Source: Lichenicola sp964249735
Lineage (GTDB): Bacteria > Pseudomonadota > Alphaproteobacteria > Acetobacterales > Acetobacteraceae
Length of the DNA stretch: 64,000 bases
Direction: 5' to 3'
NCBI GenBank assembly: GCA_964249735.1
Contig: CAXUDP010000003.1
Span: forward strand, 1-64,000
Shown here: positions 1-8,199 of the stretch, in pieces
Layout of the letters: every line of letters starts with the position of its first letter
Numbering within the stretch: the stretch's first letter is position 1
Program-made: the position numbers and the translations under genes
Notes under the pieces: generated by a model
Seen by the model: the letters and a program-made list of their open reading frames with translations, nothing else
The model's database searches: none
Told to the model about the DNA's origin: nothing

Positions 1-490
1 CGTCGGGGAACACCGTGCGCAGCCCGTACAGGAACCAGTCCAGCTCCTCCGGCCGCCCGAGGAAGATGCCACGCAGCACCAGCGCCACCACCCGGTCGGG
101 ATGCGCCTGCGCATAGGCCAGCGCCAGGGTGGAGCCCCAGGAGCCGCCGAACAGCACCCAGCTCGCGATGCCGAGATGGCGGCGCAGGCGCTCGATGTCG
201 TCCAGCAGGGTGGCGGTGGTATTGTCGCGCAAGGCTCCCTGCGGACGCGAGCGCCCGGCGCCGCGCTGGTCGAAGATCACCACCCGCCACGCCTGCGGAT
301 CGAAGAAGCGCCGGTGCACGATCCCGGCCCCGGCGCCCGGGCCGCCATGCAGGAACAGCACCGGCCGCCCGTCCGGACGCCCGACCTGCTCCCAGTACAT
401 CACGTGCGCGGCCGGCTCCGTGGTCGCCTCGAGCGGCAGGTAGCCGGCCGCGAACGGTTCGATCTCGGGAAACAGGTCACCACTCGCCAT
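1..490 (-). CDS. pip: Proline iminopeptidase, N-terminal part (cut by window edge)
   Basis: Serine aminopeptidase of the alpha/beta-hydrolase fold that releases N-terminal proline from peptides (family S33), normally cytoplasmic. The 163 residues present begin MASGDLFPEIEPF and contain the oxyanion motif HGGPG (residues 48-52), the DQRGAGRS turn near 74-81 and the nucleophile elbow GGSWGS with Ser117, all diagnostic of this family. The catalytic Asp and His lie beyond the left edge. The gene diverges from the DUF423 gene, leaving about 108 bases for both promoters. Other S33 peptidases are possible, but the HGGPG plus GGSWGS pair strongly favours proline iminopeptidase. Confidence 0.9.
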   Translation of the reverse strand, partial: MASGDLFPEIEPFAAGYLPLEATTEPAAHVMYWEQVGRPDGRPVLFLHGGPGAGAGIVHRRFFDPQAWRVVIFDQRGAGRSRPQGALRDNTTATLLDDIERLRRHLGIASWVLFGGSWGSTLALAYAQAHPDRVVALVLRGIFLGRPEELDWFLYGLRTVFPD

Positions 491-598
491 GCCGCACTAT
501 ACGCAGCCGCGGAACGGCAGCCAGGGCGCGATCCGATGCCGTCGCGACGCCGCGTGCGGATGCGCGGGCGCCATGCATGCCCTATAGGACACGCACCC

Positions 599-1033
599 AT
601 GCCACCCCTTCCCGCACCCGCCGGCGTCCGGCCGCCCGATCACCCGGCCGCCCGGACGTTCCTCGTCGCCGGCGCCCTGCTCGGCCTGCTCACGGTGGCG
701 ATCGGCGCGCTGGCGGCGCACCTGCCCGACCGGATGCTGGCGCCGGGCGGCCGCGAGCTGCTGCGCAGCGCGGTGCAGATGCAGGGCTGGCACGTCCCGG
801 CGCTGCTCGCCTGCGGCCTGCTTGCCGAGCGGCACGGCCATGGGCTGCTCCGGGCGGCCGGCCTCGCCTTCGGGCTCGGCATCGCCTGCTTCTGCGCCGG
901 CGTCTACGCGCTCGGCTTCGACGGCGACGCCGCCTGGGCCCACCTGGTCGGCCACGCCGCCCCGTTCGGCGGCAGCGTGCTGATGGGCGGCTGGCTGCTG
1001 CTGGCGCTCGCCTGCCTCCAGCGGCGCGCGTGA
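599..1033 (+). CDS. DUF423 family small integral membrane protein
   Basis: A 144-residue, strongly hydrophobic protein with four predicted membrane segments (roughly residues 20-40, 65-82, 85-105 and 120-138). The GALAAH motif just after the first segment and the late PFGGSVLMGGWLLLA segment fit the DUF423 (YwdK/YgdD-like) family, whose function is unknown. I place the start at ATG 599 because it leaves a short N-terminus before the first segment; the frame stays open further upstream without membrane-protein character. The stop overlaps the GTG start of the next gene by four bases (GTGA), and a pairing of DUF423 with rlmM-type genes is also known in gammaproteobacteria. Confidence 0.85.
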   Translation: MPPLPAPAGVRPPDHPAARTFLVAGALLGLLTVAIGALAAHLPDRMLAPGGRELLRSAVQMQGWHVPALLACGLLAERHGHGLLRAAGLAFGLGIACFCAGVYALGFDGDAAWAHLVGHAAPFGGSVLMGGWLLLALACLQRRA

Positions 1034-1962
1034 CGGAGGGCTGCGGCGGCGCCTACCTGGCGTCGGAAGGCAACGAGGCGGTGCTGGCAGAGGAGCTCGA
1101 CCGCCGCGGCATTGCCGTGTCCGGCTGGCTGGGCCGGCTGGCGCTGTCGCCGGACCCGCCGGCGGCGGCGTTCTGGGCGCTGGACCAGTGGACCGCACCG
1201 GAGCTGCTCGCCTGCGTCTCCATCGGCGACGCGGTCGCCGCGCTCCGCGACCGGCAGCGCAACTGGAGCCACCTGCCGGCGCTGCACCACCGCCGTTCCG
1301 CCCTGATCGCCGCCCGGCTGCCGCCGGTAAAGGCGGCGCCGCTTCGCTTCCCGGCCGCCGCCCCCACCGCGCCGCTCGGCGCCTGGACCCTGCTTGCGCC
1401 GGACCGCCTGCTGCTCAGCACCACCAAGACCAGCCCGTTCCCACAGGGCCTCGCCCGCTTCCACGAGGATCGCACCGGGCCGCCGAGCCGCGCCTACCTC
1501 AAGCTGTGGGAGGCCTGCGCCCGCCTGGGCGCCTGGCCGCAACCCGGCGAGACCTGCCTCGACCTCGGCGCCTCCCCCGGCGGCTGGACCTGGGCGATCG
1601 CCAGCCTGGGCGCCACGGTGACCGCGATCGACCGCGCGCCGCTCGACCCGCGCGTCGCCGCGATGCCGGGGGTGCGGTTCCGTCCCGACAGCGCCTTCGG
1701 GCTGGATCCCGCCGGCGAGGCGCCGGTGGACTGGCTGTTCAGCGACATCATCGCCTACCCCGCCCGCCTGCTGGCTCTCGTGCAGCGCTGGATCGCCGCC
1801 GGCACCGCACGCCGGATCGTCTGCACGATCAAGTTCCAGGACCCGACCGACCACGACGCCGCCGACGCCTTCGCTGCGATCCCCGGCGCCCGGCTGCTGC
1901 ACCTGTCGCACAACAAGCACGAATTAACGTTCCTGTGGCTGCGAGATGCGACCCGGGCTTGA
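1030..1962 (+). CDS. rlmM: RlmM-like 23S rRNA 2'-O-ribose methyltransferase
   Basis: SAM-dependent methyltransferase related to RlmM, which methylates the ribose of C2498 (E. coli numbering) in 23S rRNA. The SAM-binding motif LDLGASPGGW lies near residues 177-186, preceded by SRAYLKLWE with a likely catalytic lysine, and followed by DWLFSDI and CTIKFQDP, the spacing expected for the K-D-K-E set of FtsJ/RrmJ-type enzymes. The N-terminal ~120 residues are the substrate-binding THUMP-like part. GTG 1030 is chosen because it overlaps the preceding stop, implying translational coupling. At 310 residues it is shorter than the E. coli enzyme (366). Confidence 0.85.
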   Translation: MTEGCGGAYLASEGNEAVLAEELDRRGIAVSGWLGRLALSPDPPAAAFWALDQWTAPELLACVSIGDAVAALRDRQRNWSHLPALHHRRSALIAARLPPVKAAPLRFPAAAPTAPLGAWTLLAPDRLLLSTTKTSPFPQGLARFHEDRTGPPSRAYLKLWEACARLGAWPQPGETCLDLGASPGGWTWAIASLGATVTAIDRAPLDPRVAAMPGVRFRPDSAFGLDPAGEAPVDWLFSDIIAYPARLLALVQRWIAAGTARRIVCTIKFQDPTDHDAADAFAAIPGARLLHLSHNKHELTFLWLRDATRA

Positions 1963-2158
1963 CGAGATACCAGGATGTCTACGCAGCGAACGGCACTTCA
2001 GCAGCCTGATGCGCGGAGGCATAAACCACCCGGCGTTCAGCGGCTTGGGCCAAGACGTCGACGATCCGGCCAAGGCCACCGATTCCGACCCGACTTAGCC
2101 CGGCAGCCACAACATTGCGGGACGACCGGTCGGTGACAGGTTCCCGATAATCGAGTTC

Positions 2159-2407
2159 ATGATCCACGGCCTGAACACCGACCGCCAGCGCGACGAGTGT
2201 TTCGCGTTCTACCGTGCCAGTTCCAACGCCGACCAGATGACAATGCAGAAGACCAAGCGCGGCGACTTCCGCCTGCATCTGATCGGCAGGCCGGGCATCA
2301 GCGAGGACTGCATCACCCCCGTGCACCAGGACGGTTTCGACCAGCTGCGTCGCACGCTCCCGGCCGTATCAAAAGTCTTCATCCCCGGCACGGTTACGGT
2401 GCGATGA
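2159..2407 (+). CDS. Small unknown protein, possibly the tail of a broken gene
   Basis: Eighty-two residues from ATG 2159 with no family I recognise. The composition looks protein-like (for example FAFYRASSNADQM) and the frame continues upstream without interruption to an in-frame TAG at 2096-2098. Beyond that TAG the same frame is open back to ATG 2009. The gene may therefore be a genuine small gene, or the 3' part of a longer gene (2009-2407) split by a nonsense change. Its stop overlaps the start of the next gene by four bases (ATGA), which argues for co-translation. The opposite strand is also open over 1979-2326, so the coding strand is not certain. Confidence 0.4.
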   Translation: MIHGLNTDRQRDECFAFYRASSNADQMTMQKTKRGDFRLHLIGRPGISEDCITPVHQDGFDQLRRTLPAVSKVFIPGTVTVR

Positions 2408-2709
2408 TCCGGCTCGGCGGGATCGTCCTTGGCCTGGCCGCCATCCTCCTGTTGGCGCTTGTCCTGGACATGGCCCTGCAACGCAGCGACCGGGTCGGCA
2501 GCATACTGCACAGGCTGAACCAATCGGGCTGGTTCATCAGTTTCAGGCACAGGCTGGGCGTGACCGCGCCGGAGGACCAGGAGGCCCTGCTGGACGGGCT
2601 GTGCGACGCGCTGAGCCTCCTCGTCAGCGTCGCCGTGGTGACGACGGCGTTCCGCTGGATCGCGCCTCGACGCAGCAGGACCGGTCGGCTCGACCGGCGC
2701 CCCGGCTAG
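2404..2709 (+). CDS. Small membrane protein of unknown function
   Basis: A 101-residue protein with two likely membrane segments: residues 3-23 (IVLGLAAILLLALVLDMAL) and about 68-88 (LSLLVSVAVVTTAF), separated by a polar stretch. I do not recognise a family. The ATG overlaps the stop of the preceding small gene in an ATGA arrangement, so the two are probably one transcription unit. It ends 37 bases from the convergent pectate-lyase-fold gene. Confidence 0.5.
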   Translation: MIRLGGIVLGLAAILLLALVLDMALQRSDRVGSILHRLNQSGWFISFRHRLGVTAPEDQEALLDGLCDALSLLVSVAVVTTAFRWIAPRRSRTGRLDRRPG

Positions 2710-2746
2710 ATGTCTGAACGCGCTCCGCTGCCCTCGCGCACGCAGA

Positions 2747-4747
2747 TCACCAGCCGCCTGCGACGAGGGCCACCCTGCTCCACCGGTCGGTGGCCGTGCA
2801 GTAGAAATGGTAGAACGTCCCGCCCAGCCGGCCATCCCCACTGTCGCCCACCTTGCACGGCGAGGTGCTGGTCGAGGGCACCACGAAGCCGTCGTAGCGT
2901 ATGTCTGGCGCCAGCAATGGGCTGTCGAACCGGGTCAGCCCGTCCTCGACGTCCAGCACGCCCTTGCCGTTGCCACCCTGCACGCCGCCGCCGGACCTGA
3001 GCTGCACGTCGAAGGCGTTGCGCCCGGCAAAGCTGCCGTCCCTCGCAGCCACGGAATGCAGGTCGATCACCCCCGCCGCGCCCGCATCGCCGTTCGGCGA
3101 TGCGATCCCGGGCGCTCCGACGTCGAGCCCACCCGCGAAGCGCGGCAGCAGGTTCCACTGCGTCGCGGTGCCGAGATGCCGACCATCCTGCTCGATCGTG
3201 TCGCGGCCGCAATGGATACTGGTGAAGATCGGGTGCTGGGTGACGTCGGCGGTGGTTCCGCTGTCGCGGTAGCAGACGCCGGTGACCGCACCGGTCGCCG
3301 GATTCCTGCCGGTGTCCGACGCCACCTCGATGTTGTCGAATGCCACCGGGCCGCCGGATGCCACGATGCCGTTGTCGAAATGCGTGACGATGTCGTCGGA
3401 GAACTGCGACGGGTCCGGGTTCGGTGTGCCGAAGCCGGAATAGAAGATCGCGGTGGCGGCGTAGCCCGGCCCCTCGTAACCCGCGGTCGGACCATAGAAG
3501 GTGTCGTGGTCGCTCTCGACGGTGGTGCCACCGGACGCGGAGAAGAACACCGGGTTCGTGCGCATCGGCGGCGCCACGTTGTAGAAGAAGTTGTGGTGGC
3601 TGAACACGGTCGACACGTTGTCCAGCAGCACCATGTTGCTGCTCGCCCCCACCGAGCTGTCCGCAAGCACCAGGCTGCCGGTCAGGGAGTTCGGCGGCGC
3701 CAGCCAGCTCACCCCGACCCTGACCCCCACCGTGAACAGCTTGTCCAGCACCACGCCCTGGATCGCCTGCCCGTCGATCCGCACCGCGGTATTGCCGCCC
3801 TCGATCAGGGCGTCGGTCACGTCGAAATTGCCCTGCCCTCCGGTGCGGAACGCCGCCGCGGTGCTGTGGTACCAGATCGGGATCGACGTGGCGTTGCCGC
3901 CGAGTGCCGTGTCGGTCCACACGATCCGTCCCAGCCGCACGTTGCTCATGTCCTGGAGGAAGAAGCCGCCCGCCCAGTTGTTGGCGCCGTCGTACCAGCC
4001 GCGCGCGTTGGTGAAGACGATGTCGTCGAACAGTTCCGGCGCCATGAACGAGGCGCCCTCGCCCGGCATGCCGATCACCGAGATCGCGGTGCCCGCATAG
4101 CCCTTCTGCGTTCCGCCCGGCACCGAGTTGCTGCCTCGTCCCGCGGCCGCCGGAACGATCCTGGTATCGGCCTCGAACTGGATGCCGGAGACCCGCACCG
4201 ACTGTCCGGGCCACAATCCCTGGCGATGGATGTCGGTCCTGTTGCCGCCGGGGTTGCGGTTCATCCGGATCCGGAAGCCGTCGATGCCGCCTTCGAACTG
4301 CAGCTGCGTGTTCGCCGAGCCGTCGCCGCGGATCGCCAGGCTCGTGTTCGGGCCGAACTCGAACTCGATGGCACGGGTCAGGACGTAGCGCCCGGATGGC
4401 ACGTCCAGCTCGACCGCGCCGTTACCCGCCAGCCGGCCGGCCAGGGCCGAGACCCGTGCCGCATCCATGCCGGCGACGCGGTCGGCATGGCCGGTCACCA
4501 CCAGGGCCGCGTTGGCGAAGGCCTGCGTGTCGTCGGTCGAGCCGTCGCCCCTGGCGCCGAACTCCCTGATGTCCAGGTGCCCGACGATGCCGATGCCCGA
4601 CATCCGCACGGGCCGCGTATCAGGCGGCCGCCCCTGCGCGCCCGCCGTTCCGGACAGCGGCAGGGTGCCGATCAGGATCGCCAGCACCGCGACGATGCTT
4701 CGACCCCGGTTCCGGCCGATGGCCGCCGCCGCCCGCACGGGTTTCAT
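2747..4747 (-). CDS. Secreted right-handed beta-helix protein (pectate lyase superfamily type)
   Basis: A 666-residue exported protein. Residues 17-37 form a signal peptide (IVAVLAILIGTLPLSGTAGA, cleavage after AGA). After it comes the start motif of the Pectate_lyase_3 family, LDIREFGARGDGSTDDTQAF at about 58-77, where FGA.GDG..DDT is the conserved core. The rest is rich in Asn, Gly and beta-strand repeats consistent with a parallel beta-helix. This fold binds and often cleaves polysaccharides; the substrate cannot be read from the sequence. I chose ATG 4747 because it directly precedes the signal peptide, although the frame is open to 4975. The neighbours do not form a polysaccharide operon. 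Confidence 0.75.
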   Translation of the reverse strand: MKPVRAAAAIGRNRGRSIVAVLAILIGTLPLSGTAGAQGRPPDTRPVRMSGIGIVGHLDIREFGARGDGSTDDTQAFANAALVVTGHADRVAGMDAARVSALAGRLAGNGAVELDVPSGRYVLTRAIEFEFGPNTSLAIRGDGSANTQLQFEGGIDGFRIRMNRNPGGNRTDIHRQGLWPGQSVRVSGIQFEADTRIVPAAAGRGSNSVPGGTQKGYAGTAISVIGMPGEGASFMAPELFDDIVFTNARGWYDGANNWAGGFFLQDMSNVRLGRIVWTDTALGGNATSIPIWYHSTAAAFRTGGQGNFDVTDALIEGGNTAVRIDGQAIQGVVLDKLFTVGVRVGVSWLAPPNSLTGSLVLADSSVGASSNMVLLDNVSTVFSHHNFFYNVAPPMRTNPVFFSASGGTTVESDHDTFYGPTAGYEGPGYAATAIFYSGFGTPNPDPSQFSDDIVTHFDNGIVASGGPVAFDNIEVASDTGRNPATGAVTGVCYRDSGTTADVTQHPIFTSIHCGRDTIEQDGRHLGTATQWNLLPRFAGGLDVGAPGIASPNGDAGAAGVIDLHSVAARDGSFAGRNAFDVQLRSGGGVQGGNGKGVLDVEDGLTRFDSPLLAPDIRYDGFVVPSTSTSPCKVGDSGDGRLGGTFYHFYCTATDRWSRVALVAGGW

Positions 4748-5005
4748 GATCCTGCCGGCTGGATGCGGACGAACCTGCCGGTCACATCGACAGCGGGCAG
4801 GCCCGTTCCCGAATCCTCCATCGCCTATCGCCAGAACCTGCTGGTCACCGAAGTGGGCTACCGATGGGACCTCGACCCTGTAGAAGGTGAACGGGCCGAA
4901 GCTGAAAGGAGCGGAGCCGGCGTTGCCGGGGCAGCCGAGGGCGGACTCGACATTCAGTAGAGTGGCGGCGGACATGGAGGCCTCGCGCGGAGGCCTGGGC
5001 CGCCG

Positions 5006-5539
5006 TCAGAAGGGATTGTTCGCTTGGCCTGCGGATCCACCGAGATGCGCGAAACCATGGACAGCGGAACAGGTGCGGAAGCTGTTCAAGGCGCGTGTGC
5101 TACCGGCAAGAGAAACAGTCACTGGAGCCTTGGAGCCGAAAATGAGAGTTGCGCTCCCAGCCTTGTCCATGGCGTCCATGATGTCAGTGAGATCGGCTTC
5201 TGCAATAGTCCCCGACAACGTCGTAGCGTTTAAGGTTTCCATGTGAACCGTCTTCATGACGCTCCCGATCTTGACTGTAACGTCACCAGAAGCATCAGCT
5301 GACAGTGACCAGCTGTCATTACCAGAGCGAAAATCCAGACTAGTCTCATCCGACCTAAAAGTTATTCTTTGATCAGTCGAACCGGTTGCGCAGATTTTCA
5401 CGGCTGGGCCATCGCTGAACGTTAGCGCAACCCAGTGACCGCTTGCTTCATCCACGGAAGGCTGAAGATCATCGGCAAGAGCCGGCAGGCCAAATGCCAG
5501 GAACCCAACAACAAAAGCAACGAGCGCAACGAGACGCAT
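5006..5539 (-). CDS. Small exported protein of unknown function, low GC
   Basis: A 177-residue protein beginning MRLVALVAFVVGFLAFGLPALADD, a clear signal peptide with cleavage after ALA. The mature part is beta-rich (VALTFSDGPAVKICATG, SLDFRSGNDSWSLSADASG) and ends with an ALNSFRTCSAV segment of the kind seen near the C-terminus of several alphaproteobacterial exported proteins, such as those with IalB-like folds. I cannot name a family. Base composition is visibly lower in GC than the flanks, with A/T-ending codons, suggesting recent acquisition or relaxed codon use. ATG 5539 is preferred over 5590 because it abuts the signal peptide. Confidence 0.6.
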   Translation of the reverse strand: MRLVALVAFVVGFLAFGLPALADDLQPSVDEASGHWVALTFSDGPAVKICATGSTDQRITFRSDETSLDFRSGNDSWSLSADASGDVTVKIGSVMKTVHMETLNATTLSGTIAEADLTDIMDAMDKAGSATLIFGSKAPVTVSLAGSTRALNSFRTCSAVHGFAHLGGSAGQANNPF

Positions 5540-5620
5540 GAACAACCCCAGGTTGGGGCGGACAATTGCGCGACTATCGCGTTTTGGCAAGCATCTTGTT
5601 CGCTTCGGCTACGTTCTAAC

Positions 5621-5770
5621 TCACGGCACGCCTGGCCGCTGCACGACCTCCATAGGATCCGGGCTGTCCCCTGCGGCGCCGGAGCGCGTCGCCTGCATCG
5701 TCTGATGATGCATCACGATAATGTTCAGCACCCGGCCGTCCAGGTTGACCGTAAGGGCAATCGGCTGCAT
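5621..5770 (-). CDS. Possible 49-residue small protein
   Basis: From ATG 5770 the minus strand encodes MQPIALTVNLDGRVLNIIVM and continues to a TGA at 5621. The alternating hydrophobic pattern of the first 20 residues looks like two beta strands and is unlike a random shadow frame. An upstream in-frame stop limits the frame to a few residues before the ATG. No family is recognised, and it may be a remnant. Confidence 0.25.
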   Translation of the reverse strand: MQPIALTVNLDGRVLNIIVMHHQTMQATRSGAAGDSPDPMEVVQRPGVP

Positions 5771-6166
5771 GTGGACGGCACCGCCCGTCGTGCTTCAGCC
5801 TGAATGGCCGCGTGTCCTCGTCGTTGCCGCCGAACCCGGTCGCAGGCGGGACAGCCCGCCGTCGCCCGGCCATGACCTGGACGGTGACGGCACGTGCGTC
5901 GATATCTGCTCTCCCCGCTATCGGCTCAGGCGTCGCAGCCGACGCCGGACCCGGTTCGACACGGCATCCCAGGCCACGGCGCGAACGATGAGGCGTTCAG
6001 CTGCACGATGCCTCCTGCCATCGAGAACGACCGGCATGTCGTCGTCCCGCCGGGCATGATGGACACGGGAACCGGCCTGCATGGCCGGCACCTTCCTCCA
6101 TGGCCGACGGCAGCACGATCCACGCCCCGGGGATCGGTCCATCAGCCGCCGGTCGTCCCAAGGGCG
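5771..6166. other. Non-coding or decayed stretch
   Basis: About 400 bases without a convincing gene. The minus-strand frame 5918-6142 ends in an Arg-rich tail (ERLIVRAVAWDAVSNRVRRR) that could be the C-terminus of a lost gene, but its N-terminal half has no protein-like character and no ribosome-binding site. No hairpin, tRNA or repeat stands out. Together with the GC-poor gene next to it, this looks like an eroded accessory patch. Confidence 0.4.
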
Positions 6167-6562
6167 CTACTGCGACGGCCCGGGGTTCACGTTGCCGCAG
6201 GCCTTCGCCATCGCCGCACCCGCCGGCGCCTGGCAGACCCGGGCCGCGTCCGGGCCGCAGGCCGCGGTCGCCGTGTCGTAGTCGGACCCGAGCACGTCGC
6301 GGGCGATGTCCAGGCTCGGGTTCGGCTTGTCCTCGGTGCCGGATCCGTTCCGGCTCAGCGCCGTCACCTGGTCCTCGGTCTGGTGCACCCGGGCCATCGC
6401 CTCCAGGCACGTCTTGCCCGCCGCCGGCATGCGCAGCCGGAGCACGGCCAGCACGCGGTCGAGGTTCTGGCGCGCGCCGCCTTCCGCGTCCTGCGCCGAG
6501 GCCTGGCCGATCCCGCACAGCAGGCCGAGCGCCGCCACCGCCGCAACACGCCTCGATCCCAT
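6167..6562 (-). CDS. Small exported protein, four cysteines, unknown function
   Basis: A 131-residue protein with signal peptide MGSRRVAAVAALGLLCGIGQASA and probable cleavage after ASA. The mature region is mostly helical with cysteines in KTCLEAM, TAACGPD, ARVCQAP and AKACGNV, so two disulfide bonds in the periplasm are plausible. I do not recognise a family. It lies 175 bases downstream of the thioredoxin-like gene on the same strand, with an inverted repeat between them. Confidence 0.6.
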   Translation of the reverse strand: MGSRRVAAVAALGLLCGIGQASAQDAEGGARQNLDRVLAVLRLRMPAAGKTCLEAMARVHQTEDQVTALSRNGSGTEDKPNPSLDIARDVLGSDYDTATAACGPDAARVCQAPAGAAMAKACGNVNPGPSQ

Positions 6563-6612
6563 CGCCCGCTCCCCTGCCGGTCCGCGTCACGGCCCAGACC
6601 TTTTGTCTTGAC

Positions 6613-6658
6613 GAGCATCCTCGCCGGTCAGGCGATGACACCTGATCCGGTGATGCTC
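6613..6658. repeat. Imperfect inverted repeat (hairpin) between two minus-strand genes
   Basis: Outer arms GAGCATC (6613-6619) and GATGCTC (6652-6658) are exact complements. Inner arms CCGGTCAGG (6624-6632) and CCTGATCCGG (6641-6650) pair with a single bulge. The loop is about eight bases. Neither side has a U-tract, so it is a weak candidate for an intrinsic terminator of the thioredoxin-like gene. It could instead be a small palindromic mobile or regulatory element. Confidence 0.5.
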
Positions 6659-6737
6659 TAGCGGAACCGTGTAACGGTTGGACGACGTCCGACGTCAATG
6701 CACCTAGCATCAACGCGTCGGCGTCAATCCGCCAGCA

Positions 6738-7253
6738 TCAGTGCGGACGTGCGTCCCAGGCGGCGATCTGGTCCACCGAGGCCTGCGGCGACATCGCGCG
6801 CGCGTTGCCGAGCGCCAGCGTGCCGTCCGGATCCAGCAGCTTTCCCTGCGGGGTCAGCACCAGCACGGTCGGGATCTGCTTCACCGTGACGCCGTAGCGG
6901 GCGGCCACGTCCATGTTGACGTTGAACCGGTCGACGTTGACCATCACCGTCTCGAACCGGCTGTCGCGCCACGCCCTCACCGCCGGCATCTGCATCACCC
7001 CGTTGAGCATGCGGCAGTCCGGGCACCAGTTGGCGCCGAAGTCGATCAGCACGTCGCGGCCGCTCCTGCGCGCGGCGGCGAAGGCGGCATCGACCTGCGC
7101 ATGCGCGTCGGCGGCCGTGTCGTAGGGATGCGGGCTCGGCACCGGCTGCGTCGCCGGCAGGTTGCTGGGCGGGGGAAGCCCGACCGCGAGCGCACCCCCC
7201 GTGGTCGCGAGCATCAGGCTGGCGGCGAGCAGGGCGGGACCGAGGATGTGCAT
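6738..7253 (-). CDS. Exported thioredoxin-family protein (CPDC active site)
   Basis: A 171-residue thiol-disulfide protein likely acting in the periplasm. Residues 1-24 form a signal peptide (MHILGPALLAASLMLATTGG...). The thioredoxin fold follows with IDFGANWCPDCRML at 70-83, so the redox pair is Cys77-Pro-Asp-Cys80, and the cis-proline loop IPTVLVL appears near 140. CPDC is found in Thioredoxin_7/DsbD-gamma-like domains, which often act as reductants. ATG 7253 is preferred over the long upstream extension because it abuts the signal peptide. The partner is unknown; the downstream four-cysteine exported protein is one candidate (inference). Confidence 0.8.
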   Translation of the reverse strand: MHILGPALLAASLMLATTGGALAVGLPPPSNLPATQPVPSPHPYDTAADAHAQVDAAFAAARRSGRDVLIDFGANWCPDCRMLNGVMQMPAVRAWRDSRFETVMVNVDRFNVNMDVAARYGVTVKQIPTVLVLTPQGKLLDPDGTLALGNARAMSPQASVDQIAAWDARPH

Positions 7254-7382
7254 GCACGGGACTCCGGGGTTGCGATGACGCCACGCCCGGACCTCGCGAG
7301 CGAAGGGTGGGCGGGCGCGGGATGGGAATAACGTGATCCATGCCATCTCGTGTAGAACTCGCCAAACCACAAGGAGGCTGGG

Positions 7383-8093
7383 ATGATTGAACTATACTAC
7401 TGGACCACGCCGAACGGCCACAAGATCACGCTGTTCCTGGAGGAGGCCGGTCTCGAGTACCGGGTGATCCCGGTGAACATCGGCAAGGGCGAGCAGTTCG
7501 AGCCTTCCTTCCTCCGGGTGGCGCCGAACAACCGCATCCCGGCGATCGTGGACCATGCGCCGGCGGATGGCGGCGAGCCGGTGTCGCTGTTCGAGTCCGG
7601 CGCGATCCTGCTCTACCTGGCCGACAAGACCGGCCGCTTCGTCCCGGACAGCCTGCGCGGCCGCGCCGAGGCGCTGCAATGGCTGTTCTGGCAGATGGGC
7701 GGCCTCGGGCCGATGGCCGGGCAGACCCACCATTTCCGCAACTACGCGCCGGAGAAGATCCCCTACGCGATCAACCGCTACGTCAACGAGACCAACCGCC
7801 TCTACGGCGTGCTGGACCGCCGGCTGGCCGACCGCGCCTTTCTCGCCGGCGACGCCTACACGGTCGCCGACATGGCGAGCTATCCCTGGATCCTGCCCGA
7901 CGCGCAGGGCCAGTCGATCGACGACTTCCCGCACCTCAAGCGCTGGCACGACGCGATCAAGGCCCGTCCGGCCACCACCCGCGCCTACGACCTGGTGCGG
8001 ACGGTCAACCCCGGTGCCGGCGGCATCCGGACCGAGGAGGAGCGCCGGGTGCTGTTCGGGCAGACCGCCGCGTCGCTGCCGCCGCGCGCCTGA
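7383..8093 (+). CDS. yfcG: Glutathione transferase-like disulfide-bond oxidoreductase (YfcG/YghU type)
   Basis: A 236-residue cytoplasmic GST-fold protein. It starts MIELYYWTTPNGHKITLFLEE, the signature of the Nu-class YfcG/YghU group, in which Thr-Pro-Asn replaces the usual catalytic Tyr or Cys. The glutathione loop NNRIPAIVD and the FESGAILLYLAD segment (cis-Pro and Glu-Ser of the GSH site) follow. The C-terminal all-helical domain holds AFLAGDAYTVADMASYPW. Known members reduce disulfides with glutathione. A strong Shine-Dalgarno (AAGGAGG, 7371-7377) fixes the start. Confidence 0.88.
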   Translation: MIELYYWTTPNGHKITLFLEEAGLEYRVIPVNIGKGEQFEPSFLRVAPNNRIPAIVDHAPADGGEPVSLFESGAILLYLADKTGRFVPDSLRGRAEALQWLFWQMGGLGPMAGQTHHFRNYAPEKIPYAINRYVNETNRLYGVLDRRLADRAFLAGDAYTVADMASYPWILPDAQGQSIDDFPHLKRWHDAIKARPATTRAYDLVRTVNPGAGGIRTEEERRVLFGQTAASLPPRA

Positions 8094-8199
8094 GCCCGGC
8101 CGGTGCCGGCCTCCCCGCACGCGGCCGCCTGCCCCCGCCACGACCCGGCGCATGACGGCGAGGATGGCAGCCCGGCCGTGTCCTGCTAAGCAGGTCGCC

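Noticed and set aside
2807..4960. 717-codon open frame opposite the beta-helix protein
   Set aside because: The minus-strand gene has a signal peptide and a family motif; the opposite frame is Arg/Ala/Val-rich with no domain and is a product of high GC.
5918..6142. 74-codon minus-strand frame with an Arg-rich tail
   Set aside because: Only the last third looks protein-like; no ribosome site and no family. Described as part of a decayed stretch instead.
8094..8120. GGCCGGTGCCGGCC palindrome after the glutathione transferase gene as a terminator
   Set aside because: The loop would be two bases and there is no U-tract; GC-rich palindromes of this size are frequent at this composition.
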